Source of the DNA: Imbricaverruca yamaguchii
Taxonomy: Eukaryota; Arthropoda; Thecostraca; Neoverrucidae
Direction of reading: 5' to 3'
Assembly (NCBI GenBank): GCA_034440575.1
Contig: JAOTOL010001497.1
Coordinates: 1,106,001-1,170,000 of the forward strand
Length of the DNA stretch: 64,000 nucleotides
Notes under the pieces: generated by a model
The model's input: the letters and a program-made list of their open reading frames with translations, nothing else
What the model was told of the DNA's origin: nothing
Databases searched by the model: none
Part shown: piece by piece, positions 52,290-62,459 of the stretch
Numbering within the stretch: position 1 is the stretch's first letter
Layout of the letters: every line of letters starts with the position of its first letter
Program-made: the position numbers and the translations under genes

Positions 52290-52860
52290 TTCGCCCGCTC
52301 TCATCCGATGTCCGCGTCCAAGGAGAGGCCTCCAGAGCGGTCCCGACTGGCGCCGCCGCCTCCCAGCTCGCCGGCCAGTCGACAGCGCATGCGCGAGCCG
52401 CCGGACGCTCCGTCGTCTCCGCGCCACAAACGCCGCCGCTTGTCTGGCTCGGGCGGCAGTCGGCCCGGCTCGCCGACGGCCGTGCAGCCGGTGGCGGCGA
52501 CGCCGCCGTCGCAGCCGCAGCCGATGGTGCCGCCACTGCTGGACGCGCCGGCTGACGGCGCGGCGGCGGCGCCGGCCGTGCCGCTGCCACCTCCGCCTCC
52601 GCCGACCGTCCCGCCAGCCGAGCCCACCGCCCTGTTGACGCCGCAGCGTGACCTGGCCACGCCGCAGCACGAGCTGCAGCCCGCCGCGCGACAGGACTTT
52701 ATCAAAGTGGAGAAAATAGACATTGCCGACGACGATGACGAGAGTCTCGAGGCGACGCTCGGTCAGGTGTCGACGTTCGAGGCGTCGCAGTTTGACGGCT
52801 CGGACCACTCGGCCAGCTCGCACGACGTGGCCGGCCTTCTCAGCGGCATGACCGAGCACG
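52290..52860 (+). CDS. BTB-ZF transcription factor, exon 3 (linker region)
   Basis: Enters in phase 0 after ctcggcag (52289) and leaves in phase 1 at gagcacg|gtgcgt. The pyrimidine tract before this acceptor is weak, so the exact start is less certain than elsewhere. The 190 residues are Pro/Ser/Ala-rich and probably disordered. RHKRRR (about residues 168-173) is a likely nuclear localisation signal. IKVE (about 261-264), followed by an acidic DDDDE stretch, fits the SUMOylation consensus psi-K-x-E. The end (AGLLSGMTEH) is the hydrophobic joint to the next exon. It is very CpG-rich, in sharp contrast to exons 1 and 2. The long frame on the opposite strand is a shadow. Confidence 0.85.
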
Positions 52861-52943
52861 GTGCGTTGCCGCCCTGTTGTGGACGTGTTTGACTGGACGA
52901 TGTGTGTACTCGCTAGCAAAATGTCGACCCCTACCTCTACGTG

Positions 52944-53110
52944 GGCTTGGGTAGCTCGGTGGCTAAGCTGAGAGTCTGGAAAGCCAGAGGTGCGGGGCTC
53001 GATTCCCCGCGATGCCGCCCTTCCTGCCGGGGTGGGAGGCGGGCCGCGTCATATGGCCGCAGCTGCTGAGTGCGTCGTAAACCCACAATCCAATCCGTGG
53101 TTCGGGACCT
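52944..53110 (+). mobile_element. tRNA-derived SINE, family C, copy 1
   Basis: A box tagctcggtggctaagctg, B box gggctcgattccc, then body words ccgcccttcctgcc and cgtcgtaaacccacaatcca. It lies in intron 3. A second, reversed copy is at 57,346. No target duplication identified here. Confidence 0.85.
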
Positions 53111-53339
53111 GTTGTGATCACTGGGCCAGACTGGGCTAGAGCATCGCTGAAGCTCCCGTGGTGCTAATGGACTATGCGAAAGCATTGTTCTTCAGCGCTA
53201 TTATTTTGTTATTTTCGTGTCGAAGCGCGTTTAAACGCAAGTAACTAAGTATACACAAGTATACTGTAATTATTGATGGTAGACATTACCAATTTTTTAA
53301 ACGCATCCAAGAGCTGCACGACTTTTCCTCCAAATTGTT

Positions 53340-53497
53340 TGGTTGGTCGGTCATTGGTTTTACGACACACCGACCGTCGAGTCATGTGGCGTCGCCAATC
53401 TCTCGCGCCGATTGGTCGCGGACGAAGAGTAGCGACAGGTGGGACTCGAACTATTTCGATTGTTAGACGAGCAACTTACCCCTAGGCTACTCATCCC
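53340..53497 (-). mobile_element. tRNA-derived SINE, family B, copy 2
   Basis: The reverse complement matches the copy at 21,458: tagcctaggggtaagttgc head, a damaged B box, gaccaatcggcg body and a ggttgg-rich tail end. It is flanked by a perfect 13-bp duplication, cctccaaattgtt (53327-53339 and 53498-53510). Confidence 0.93.
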
Positions 53498-53510
53498 CCT
53501 CCAAATTGTT

Positions 53511-54470
53511 CGAGCACCTGCTAGCACTGATGTGGTTATGGTCTGTGTGATGATCAAGGGCTTGAGGCAAGCTCAATTGGTTAACATCTCGCATGGGGCC
53601 CGATTTGGGTAGTGCGCGTCTTATACTTTACTTTTGAGACTTTCTGCTTTACTTTACTTAAGGGAGAAGGTCAAGATGTTAAATGGTGGCATTTAGTGTT
53701 GGCAGAGGTGAGCTCCGCCGTTCCATGGTGCGTTTCGTGGGGTCGCATGCAGTGTCCTGGAATTCACCCTTCGTAACGGGGAAGCGAGCAGTCGAAGACC
53801 CGAAAACCACTAATGACGTTGAAACAATTTGGCGGTGGGACAGGGAAATTGCGGGCAAAGGTGGACATTCGCCGAGTGACATCTTACCTCTTACTGAAAT
53901 TGTGACTGCATTGCTGCCAGGAATACATGCGGCGAAGAAGTGACAGTTCCTACAGTTGTGCGAAGTTACTTGGACAAAAATGCAGGTCATAACACCATCA
54001 ACAGGTCAAAACAAATTATTGATAGGTAGCGTCAACTTCGGAATTCCTGGAAATTGGTCACGTGTATGCATGCAGATGCACGAATTTGTCACAAACTGTT
54101 GTAAAGTGATACCACTGGTTAGTCAGTGCAAAAGTTAGTGATGGATTCGTTGCTAAAATGAAGTGCAGATAGAAAAAAAACAGTTTCTTTTTTCTCGTCC
54201 TTCTCCGGCGTCTCGTTATTCAGTTCTTTCCAACTTTGTTGCGTTCTTCTGTTTCTGGGGACCCCGAGGATGTTCTTTTCTCCGCTGGATTAAGCAATCC
54301 AGCCGAGTTCGTTCGTTCTATTTCAAGGTGCATATGATTGCTGGTGCTCAGACCTTAAAGAAACCCATGATGTCCCCCCGAAAGTTAGGAAGTACCTGTG
54401 TTGTCACCTGCTGAAGCTGCACATTGTCAAGTATTATGGACGTGACAGCCGTGTGGTGTTGTTGCCGCAG
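53511..54470. other. Intron 3, unique part
   Basis: A frame of 86 codons at 53,683-53,943 has no recognised domain. Otherwise nothing seen. Confidence 0.5.
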
Positions 54471-54521
54471 GCGGGGCGGACATGATGGCGGCCGGCACCT
54501 CCGAGGACGGAGCTTCCCAAG
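54471..54521 (+). CDS. BTB-ZF transcription factor, exon 4 (51-nt symmetric micro-exon)
   Basis: Acceptor ttgttgccgcag ends at 54470 and donor ccaag|gtcagt is at 54522. The exon starts with two bases that complete a Gly codon with the G left by exon 3 and ends with one base, so it is phase 1 on both sides. It encodes about seventeen residues, GADMMAAGTSEDGASQ plus a shared Gly or Ala codon. Skipping it would keep the frame, so it may be a cassette exon. Both splice sites are good and the phases match on both sides, which is the main support; the length alone would not be convincing. Confidence 0.7.
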
Positions 54522-55914
54522 GTCAGTCCCGTCACACATCCCACCACCAGGTGTTGCCCGGCAAGCTATGCACTAGCGTCCGTAGGCGACGCGCTCCAAT
54601 CTCTGCCAGGCCGACAGTACAATATCCCGCAGAAACTTCACGATACAACAATACACACGTGCTCCACGGGTCATTCTATGAATTTGATACTTCGTCCAGT
54701 TGGTGGTTATTTGATTTTGATAGACATCTGAACAACAACCGTTTTTATTCCGGGCCTTTTCGTACCAATAGCTTTAAAAAGATGAGGTCAAACACTTATA
54801 TGGTATTCCGACCTGTTCGCATCTGGCTTGGCTTCGCATGAACTTGTCTATATGAGATGCTTGAAGAACGTAAGGTAACAAGCCCACGACCGAAAACAAC
54901 GGCATCGCGAATAATTTAGATTGGTGATCAATGAGCTCGCAAAGTGAACTTTGCGCATTTTGTCCGCCTGCATCTCAGAATGTTTGGCCAACTGTCAACG
55001 TACGAACTGTCGCCAACTGTCAACTGTCGAAAATATTAATGTGTCCAAATATAATTACTTAATGCTAATAATGCATTATTGTCTACCTCTGTCATTATTA
55101 CTAATGCAGTGGCAAGCATATTAACACCAACTTAGGAATGGGCGCTGTATAACCACTGCAGTTGATGCGCCCTAAAACCCAAATAACTAACACCAACTTC
55201 AGAAAAACGGATGAGCGTTCCTTTAGAAACACAGCAGATCTGAACAGTTTTCGGTTGTAGCATCGCATGGAAATACCCGAACGAACGCGAGCAAACCTAA
55301 CTTGCGCATGACAACGTCATAAGCGTGTGTTATCTTATGAAACTTGACTTTAACCGCTGAACAACTAAATTCAACATTGGCCTAAATCATCGCACAGCTT
55401 GACGCACATCTGCGATAGATAACTAGGTCAAGTCGGTGCGCACTCAGAACTCGCTAGCGAAGCAAACCAGCCAGTTTATCGCATCAGTTGGGCACGTAGA
55501 GCACGTCTTCCTGCTGGGCCTGCGGGCGTAGGACACAATACTGCACTGAATACAGCAGGTGCCGTCTAAAAATGTACGGTTCAATTCGACATTCGGACGT
55601 AAAGTGCAGCTTAGAGCAATCTGAATTCAGTACACGGTTGAGCTAAATTTGGTATGTTTCCGTTCAATATCAGCCTCAAATAGATTCGATGCAGCTCGTT
55701 GTGCGCTAAATGTGACGAAGCACTGCAACTACACCTTGCGTGCTTGTGTCGGGCAACACCTGGTCCATTGTTAATGTCGGCGGCTTCAATGTGTTTGCAT
55801 TCGACTGCTTTTTATCGCAACTGTTGCATGGTGCAGTGAAACCTATCTGAGAAATGAACTATCACCGCTTTCAGCGCCTTGTCCTAATTGGTGGTAACTT
55901 AGCGGAAATGTACC
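54522..55914. other. Intron 4, with short repeat D at 55,131-55,184
   Basis: A 54-bp insertion containing gcagttgatgcgccctaaaa is flanked by taacaccaactt on both sides (about 55,118-55,130 and 55,186-55,197), so it is a truncated retroposon (repeat D). The rest is unique. Confidence 0.65.
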
Positions 55915-56165
55915 GAGCAACGTAACGGTAGGACGTGCTGAGTAACGTTATGCAGTGCACTGAGTAGCGTAACGGTAGTGTGCTACGTAACGTAACGGTA
56001 GAATGTATTTCGTAACGTAACGGTGGAGTGTGCCGGGAAACGTAACGGTAGAGTGTGTTGGGTAACGTAACGGTAGTGTGCTCTGGGTGAGGTGATGTCG
56101 GAGTGTGGTGGGTAACGTAACGGTAGAGTGTGCTGGCTAACGTAACGGTAGAGTGTGCTGGGTGT
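55915..56165. repeat. 25-bp minisatellite
   Basis: About ten units of gtaacggtagagtgtgctgg plus ctaac, with imperfect units on the left. It lies in the intron before the zinc-finger exons. Confidence 0.9.
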
Positions 56166-57307
56166 GGCGGCGGTGTGGTGTGCCGGCGCTGCGTGGGCGG
56201 TGGCGGCCATGTGGCAGCCGTGTGGCCTCCGTGCGGCATCGCCTGACGTGAGCCGGCCGGCTCGCTGGACCGGACGCGCACGGCCGGCCGGTCGGAAGTG
56301 CTGCTCGAACGGCTCGCTCGAGACACGGCATGAGTCGCGCCGCTCGCCGGTCGGCAGGAAGTGCCTCCGCCTCGGCCCGGCGGCGCGAGGGAGTAGTCGC
56401 TCGCCGTCGGTAGCTCGCCGCCCCAGCGAGGCGTGGGGTAGCTCTTCAGCGGCTCGGATGGTGCGGGTGTAGTCGAGCCGCCATCACCGGGCGAGCGTCT
56501 ACAGAGACCGGCCGCGGGTGGGGTGTGAAGGCGACTACTGCGTTGTCGCCGTGAGGGCAGGCAGCGACGTGCCGCTCCTCGGCGCAGGAGCGGCAGTGTC
56601 CGGTACTGTGGCGAGAGGTGGTGGTCGGGCCTCATCAGCGCCGCCGGAAATGAGTAGGCCGCGTCGCGTGATGCTGGCCGAACGTCGTGCTGGTGCATTC
56701 GCCTCGGTCGTCTGGGTCTGCCTGCAGAGTGCAGCACTGTGCAGGTCACCTCTGCTGAACACCACGCACTCAGGCACCCGTGACCTGACGGGCTTGCAGG
56801 GCCGAACATTTTGTGCTGTGCACAGTACTCTAAATGATTTGCAGCTGCATTCATTAATCTGTGATCTGTGTTTACAAACAGTATGATACAAATTAACTCC
56901 GTCTACCTGCTGTGAGCATTGGAATTTTTGTATATGAGCATTGATACTTGCACTTGTAAGTACCGTCGGCTATGTTCTTTTTGCGTCAATTTTGCGTTCC
57001 GATAACCGAAGTTGGATCGGAAGAGTTGGCTGCGTGGTGTATTGGCGAGTTGCGTGGTGCACGCTTAGATGCCAACGCTCGGGCCATGGTGCCCCTGGCT
57101 ATAACCTGCATCTCCAACACATTCTTCGGCTCGGTGGTGCTACCCCGAGAGAATGGGGAGACCACTGCTAAGCTTGGCGGGCCGTCGTCCCCACGGCACC
57201 GTGATGGTTCTGGGATTGTGCGCTGCTCCTTGTGAGACAAAAGGACAACACTAACGGGTTTGCCTTTGCTTAAAAGGGAAAGCACGTTACTTATAACACA
57301 AATGATC
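56166..57307. other. Intronic GC-rich then unique DNA
   Basis: Very GC/CpG-rich at 56,166-56,700. No finger motif or domain was found in any frame. Confidence 0.5.
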
Positions 57308-57531
57308 GATGGGTGCTGCATGGCCACTGCAGTCGATGCGTCCCGGATTGGATTGTGGCTTTACGACGCCCTCAGCAGCTGAGGCCATACAGCGTCGCCT
57401 GCCTCTCACCCTGGCAGGAAGGGCGGGCATCGCGGGGAATCGAACCCCGTACCTCTAGCTTGCCAGACGCTCAGCTACCGACACTGAGCTACCGACGCCC
57501 TAGTCGATGCGTCCCGAAAACCCAACAACGA
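57308..57531. mobile_element. Short repeat D split by an inserted SINE
   Basis: Left part gggtgctgcatggccactgc and the tail aaaacccaacaac are the two halves of repeat D. Family C SINE copy 2 has inserted between them, so the order of insertion is D first, C later. Confidence 0.75.
57346..57501 (-). mobile_element. tRNA-derived SINE, family C, copy 2
   Basis: On the minus strand it has an intact B box, gggttcgattccc, and the same ccgcccttcctgcc and cacaatccaatccg words as copy 1. It is flanked by a perfect 15-bp duplication, agtcgatgcgtcccg (57331-57345 and 57502-57516). The A-box region carries a small internal duplication. Confidence 0.93.
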
Positions 57532-57930
57532 GCTAACTGCATCCCCTGGCCATAAGATATACTTGCCGTGTGATCGGTCGGGATACGCCGGCTGGCTTTA
57601 TTTACGACAGACCCATGTGCTGGACGTACGCAGCTGCGGTTGTCGGCGGTTGTGGTTTCATGAGGTCGAATGCTCGCCGATTCCAGCGGCTGAAAATGGG
57701 CTGAATGTGACATTCGAATGTAGGCAAGTATGCTGTTTTGAACCTGAATATAGTAGATAGTCTTACTTGGCGTCGAAACGTTTCGGGCTTGGCACTCGCC
57801 AACTGTTTGAGATATTTCGCTCCTCGTACGTCCGAGAGGTACGGCACTATATTTACCATAATGACGGTGAAACAATCTGACGTCGATAGTTGTCAACATG
57901 GACGGCAGTTCACGGGAAAAAATCTTGTTC

Positions 57931-58936
57931 TTAACCCGCGCACGTCCGGGGGACAGATATCTGCCCCCTCCGGTTTTTCCTCATTTGCCTTCAAACTAAT
58001 AGGGTTAGCAGGGCCAAACCACGCATAGCTGTTCATTGGTCTTTTCCGCATATCTTCCTACATTTTTAATCCTGGGTCGTCTCAGGTCAGGTCACCAGGT
58101 CAGGCGAAGTGACCCAACTACACTCGGAGTTCTAGGTGGCATAACTTCCACAATAATTGGGCGATTGATTTCAAACTTGTAGCATGTCATGATCTCATCA
58201 GGGACCATAATATGTATATCGTTTTTTTTCTTCATAGCATTGTCTAGGTCAGGTCGCTGCCATGACTTCCCCATTATAAGGCTACGGTAAAATATACAAA
58301 TGTTTCCTAGTTACATATTTGCGCTCGGAATGATCTCACAACGGTTGTGGCATGTAGATGGAAGCTATGCTCAATGTTACCGCTGACATTTTTGCTCAGT
58401 GACCTCACCAAGGTCTCTGAGGTCACCTGAGATCACTACACACTTATGCGCATTACATCGCACTGCATTGAGCTAGAAGGCTGAAAGTACCGTCATTGTG
58501 CTTGCGTCGTCAAGACGTGTCGATTGATACCTTACACGACCTCCCTAGGCCTTGACCTGAGGTCATGACTTCATGACCTTGACCTGAGTTTCGGTTGACC
58601 TGACCTTAAATTACACCGCCTATTGTCGGTAGCGCATTTCAAGGACTGTCGAATAGCGTTCGCCATTTGTTTCTATCTGTTACAGGTCCTGAGATATGTG
58701 TCAATATCTGAGTCCCACCTAATCTGGTCGAATTTGACTTATGATGGCCCAGTGACCTGAATGTTGACCGGAACGAAAAAATACCGAAACACTTTCGATA
58801 GAGCCCGTCACCAGCTAGCCAACGCCGTTTTCCGTTTTTCGCTAGCTAGCATAGTTCCAGAGATCTTAGGGGAGCAGACAGCTGCCTCCCTCGGACATGC
58901 GAAGTTGGCGCGGACCGCCGGACGTGCGAGTGTTAA
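57931..58936 (+). mobile_element. TTAA-bounded non-autonomous element E, short form
   Basis: 1,006 bp from TTAACCCGCGCACGTCC (57931) to GGACGTGCGAGTGTTAA (58936), with inverted ends. It matches 44,085-45,090 closely throughout, so it corresponds to the long form lacking its left 0.8 kb. No reading frame. It sits in the intron about 260 bp upstream of zinc-finger exon A. Confidence 0.85.
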
Positions 58937-59197
58937 GGCATGATCGCGAGAAAAGGGTCGGAGTGTGTGTTTCCAGCGACATTTGGCGAAATGCGCCGGC
59001 CACGCCCGCCCGGCTGCACTCTCCACCCGTGGGCGCCGAACACAGCCAGTAACCGAACGATAATCGAGCGGTCCGTTTGCTTCCGTGGGGACTCTGACCT
59101 GCCTGGTCTGGTGGCTGGTGTGTGTGTGTGTGGGGTCTGCCGCCGGGGCGAGGCGCGCCACTGCCGCTCGGCTGACGGCGCCGCGTGTCTGTTGCAG

Positions 59198-59451
59198 CGG
59201 CAGTGGCGGCCCACGTGTGTGGCCAGTGCGGTGCCGCGTTCCAGCACCCGGACTCGCTGCGCTTCCACAGGCAGGTGCACGCGGGTCTGACGCGGTGCCC
59301 GCTGTGCGGCCGCGTCTTCAGCCGGCGCTCCTACCTGAAGATCCACCTGCGGCTGCAGCACCGCGACGCCGCCGCCGACGACCCGCCGGCGGCCGAGGCG
59401 CCACCCGCGCCGCCGCCGCCGCCGCCGGGCGCGTCCTGGACACGGCAGTGA
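59198..59451 (+). CDS. BTB-ZF, alternative terminal exon A (C2H2 finger pair)
   Basis: Acceptor gtctgttgcag ends at 59197. The two leading bases complete the codon begun by the last base of the common exons; the tga stop is at 59449-59451. It encodes two C2H2 fingers: CGQC...H-x3-H (C-x2-C-x12-H-x3-H) and CPLC...H-x4-H (C-x2-C-x12-H-x4-H), with a short linker (AGLTR). The tail is Pro/Ala-rich (PPAPPPPPPG). Joined to exons 1-4 it gives a protein of 414 residues. Finger recognition residues differ from those of exons B and C, so it probably binds a different DNA sequence. The polyadenylation site was not seen. Confidence 0.9.
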
Positions 59452-60335
59452 GCTGCGGCACGGGCGAGGTGGCGGTGCGGGTCCGGGGAGGTGCTGGGTG
59501 CAGGCCCGACGTCCGGCCAGTGTCCGCGCAGCTCGGCCCAACAGTCGCGCGCATCGAGCGGGCAGTGCTGGTGCAGCGCGAACGAGTCGGTCAGCAGTGT
59601 TGTCGGGAGCTAGCAGGAAGGCGGGTGGCCGTGGTGAGATAGAGGGGCAGCCGGTCTTCACGCGCCCGAGCACGACAAGTTGAGCTGCAGCTGAGCGCGG
59701 CCGGTGCCGCGAATGTTTCCGCCCAGGTGGACGAACGGTGCGAGCCGTTGCTTCGGTGTTGTATCGAGCTTGTGCCGGCGCAAGCTGCACCATCATCGCC
59801 AGTTGATATTGGTATTATGTGTGAACATCATTGGGGGCTTGTTTCGTGTCTTGCGACTGGACTGGTTTACTCGCTGCTGTTGCATCAACAGGGGAACTAA
59901 TATATATTCATACCACGCTTGGTTGCTGCCTTTCAAGTGGAGGTGTACGACCGACACCGGGAGCGACGTTCGCGGCTGCCACCAGGCGTCGGCAGCCGCA
60001 GTAGTGCAGCCATTTCCGAGACACCGGTCTCAGGGTGCTCCCACCTTCCTGGGGACACACGCTCCAGCTCCCCAGTGGCCACGGTCGTCACGTGCCCGCG
60101 GCGCCAGCGGCCTCGCGAGGCGTACCGGCACGGACGCCGGCCGTGCGGGCCGGCGGGCGCCGTCTGCGGCGAGACGTGTGGCCGAGCGCGGGCGGCGCAC
60201 GTCCGGCGGCGCACGGTGGCGCGGTCCAGCGGCGCTGCGGCGTGCTCCAGCGGGCGCCGGACCGACGGCGCGGCGGCGGCGGCGGCGTGTCGTTAGTGGA
60301 GCGGACACTAATGGCCGTGTCGTGCGCCCCGGCAG
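59452..60335. other. Between terminal exons A and B
   Basis: Probably 3' UTR of exon A and then intron. No AATAAA signal noticed; the long frames here are GC-rich shadows. Confidence 0.4.
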
Positions 60336-60574
60336 GTTCGGCGGCGGCCGGCGTCAGCTGCGCCGTGTGCCACAAGGCCTTCAAGAGCCGCGACTCGCTG
60401 CGCAACCACCGCGCCGTGCACGAGGGCCGCACCGTGTGCGCGCTGTGTCGGCGCGTCTTCAGCACGCTCTCCAACCTGGCCGAGCACAGACGCACCGCGC
60501 ACGGGCCGGCCGGCGAGGCGCGGCCCGGCCGGCTGCCGCTGGGCTACCGGCCGGTCGGCGGACCGCCGCTCTAG
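60336..60574 (+). CDS. BTB-ZF, alternative terminal exon B (C2H2 finger pair)
   Basis: Acceptor gcgccccggcag ends at 60335; two leading bases (gt) complete a Gly codon; tag stop at 60572-60574. Fingers: CAVCHKAFKSRDSLRNHRAV-H and CALCRRVFSTLSNLAEHRRT, both C-x2-C-x12-H with x3 and x4 between the histidines. The predicted isoform is 409 residues. The last nine codons and the stop are themselves the first unit of the 27-bp minisatellite that follows, so the protein's C-terminus overlaps the repeat. Confidence 0.9.
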
Positions 60575-60890
60575 GTACTGGCCGGCGGACCGCCGCTCTA
60601 GGTATCGGCCGGCAGACCGCCGCTCTAAGTACTGGTCGGCGGACCGCCGCTCTAGGTACCGGTCGGCGGACCGCCGCTCTAAGTACTGGTCGGCGGACCG
60701 CCGCTCTAGGTACCGGTCGGCGGACCGCCGCTCTAAGTACTGGTCGGCGGACCGCCGCTCTAGGTACTGGTCGGCGGACCGCCGCTCTAGGTACTGGTCG
60801 GCGGACCGCCGCTATAGGTACTGGTCGGCGGACCGCCGCTCTAGGTACTGGTCGGCGGACCGCCGCTCTAGGTACTGGTCGGCGTAGTCT
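60541..60890. repeat. 27-bp minisatellite overlapping the end of exon B
   Basis: About twelve units contain ggtcggcggaccgccgctct followed by a or ag and gtact. The ggcggaccgcc core is a small palindrome. The unit is nine codons long and carries a stop in the exon's frame in every copy. Confidence 0.95.
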
Positions 60891-61504
60891 CGCCACCGGC
60901 CGGTCGGCGGGTGGCCTGTCCAGCCACCAGTCGGCGCGCTCACGTCTGGACGCTTGCCGGGGGTGTCCGACACGTTCGGGTGCCGGCTGGAAGTGAGCCG
61001 GCCAGAGCTGGGACCGTGCTCGGCTCCGCGGCCCTCTGTTTGGCGACTGGCCGCCGGCGTGTCTGATGCGGGCGGACGGTGAGTTTGTGTGGGGATGGGC
61101 CGGCTGACGCGGTGGACGAGCGTTGCGGTGTTGCCGCCGTAGGACGAGCCACGAGCGGTGGGCGCGTCACTGGACGAGCAGCCGTGCCGGGTGTGGCGCT
61201 GCTCTCCGGGAAGCCGTGTCGTTGGTGGCAGGGTCGGTCGGTCGGACGAGCTGCTGTCATGCCGGCGACCGCGGCAGCTCCCCGTGGCCACTGGGATGAT
61301 GCCTATATGTAGAGGTCCGCAAAAATGACATGGTTGATGCGCCCTTAAACCCTAATAACACACAATAACTGACGCATTTTATTTCTCAATGACTGCAAAG
61401 TGGGAAATGTGAAACGTGTGTATTATGCACCGAGGTATACAATTTAAAATAATGTCATATTGTAATAGCTATTAATCACAGAACACACATGCGGTTATTA
61501 GAGC
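60891..61504. other. Between exon B array and transposase fossil
   Basis: GC-rich to about 61,300; a copy of repeat D (ggttgatgcgcccttaaacc) lies at about 61,330-61,370. No gene seen. Confidence 0.5.
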
Positions 61505-62430
61505 ATGTGCTCTACTTGTCCTCCTTTTGGGCAGAGCCACATTTCCATTTTTCTTTCAGAGCTCTGTCTTGCGCTAAATCGTACGGCGCCCGAACTGGTC
61601 TTGTATCAGCTTGATGTTCTCTCCGGAGGTACGGGGGTCGCCCCATCTTACTGGGTCTATTGGGTGGCTGCAATGTCCACGCATTGCTGTTTGAAAGCTG
61701 GAACAAAGCCGTCTTGGCGTACATGCCTGTGGTTAGCCCAGGTCTTGGCGTACCTACCTGTGGTTAGCCCACGTCCTGGCGTACCTACCTGTGGCTAGCC
61801 CACGTCTTGACACCAAGCTGTGCGCTTGTGCTGTGGCTTCTCTTTACCATTTCGGGTGCACTTGTAGCCCCGAAACAATTCCGGATCATTCATGCGGCCT
61901 CGTTATTCCGAGTGGAAGTTGGCCTCGTCCGAGAACCAGGTGCACAAAATGTTCCGAAGACTCACACTTGGCGAGGAACCACTTGCAGAAAGTGATGATG
62001 CTTCAATGCTCTTCCTGGATAACTCCTTTCATAATCATTCCTTACGTGGGAACAGTCCAAGAGCCTCTTTTTAAGACGGCCTTTGCTGTAGTTAACCCAC
62101 AGCCAGTTTCTTGCGAAGCGAGCGTGGACGAATTTCTTGGCTTTTTATAATCCACTCTGCCTTCTGTGTCGATTCTTCGGTCCTCACTGGCCTTTCTTGC
62201 CCGCTGACCGACCCCACAGGTTCCCAGCAGACCCCTCTTAGACAGCGTTTCGGTAATGCTCAAAATGGCTTGCGTTACCTTGGTTTTGAAGTGGCCCCGG
62301 AATTGGCGCCGGGCAGCAACTGCTGGTCTCCCGTCGAAATGAAATCAGGCAATCTTGGCCTTCAACGTGTTGCTGCGAGGAAGCGTGGTGACGACTGGCC
62401 TTGACAATGTCAATGCCACGGTTCAGCCGT
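61505..62430 (-). pseudogene. IS630-Tc1-mariner-type transposase fossil
   Basis: Minus-strand translation in shifting frames gives RTEESTQKAEWIIKSQEIRP and SLRKKLAVG (HTH region, about 62,110-62,200), FCKWFLAKCESSEHFVHLV followed by FSDEANFHSE (first catalytic Asp, about 61,920-61,990), and a degraded DGATP...IKLIQDQFGRR stretch (second Asp, about 61,570-61,640). These match the order found in arthropod transposases of this superfamily. At least two frameshifts and several stops make it inactive. Its ends were not located. A 31-bp triplication interrupts it at about 61,712-61,810. Confidence 0.75.
61712..61810. repeat. 31-bp tandem triplication
   Basis: Three units contain ggcgtac and ctgtggttagccca at 31-bp spacing, inside the transposase fossil. 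Confidence 0.85.
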
Positions 62431-62459
62431 GCCACTCGCGCCTACGTCTCTACGCCTAC

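Noticed and set aside
52236..52919. 227-codon minus-strand frame opposite exon 3
   Set aside because: GC-rich antisense shadow; the plus strand has the splice sites, the phase match and the NLS and SUMO motifs.
53683..53943. 86-codon frame in intron 3
   Set aside because: No domain, no splice support and no relation to neighbours; I could not connect it to any known transposon protein.
60459..60896. Minus-strand frame of 145 codons with RRPVPRAAV repeats
   Set aside because: Antisense shadow of the 27-bp minisatellite.
59704..60996. 430-codon frame spanning exon B
   Set aside because: It reads exon B in the wrong frame and then the minisatellite; the finger residues appear only in the other frame.
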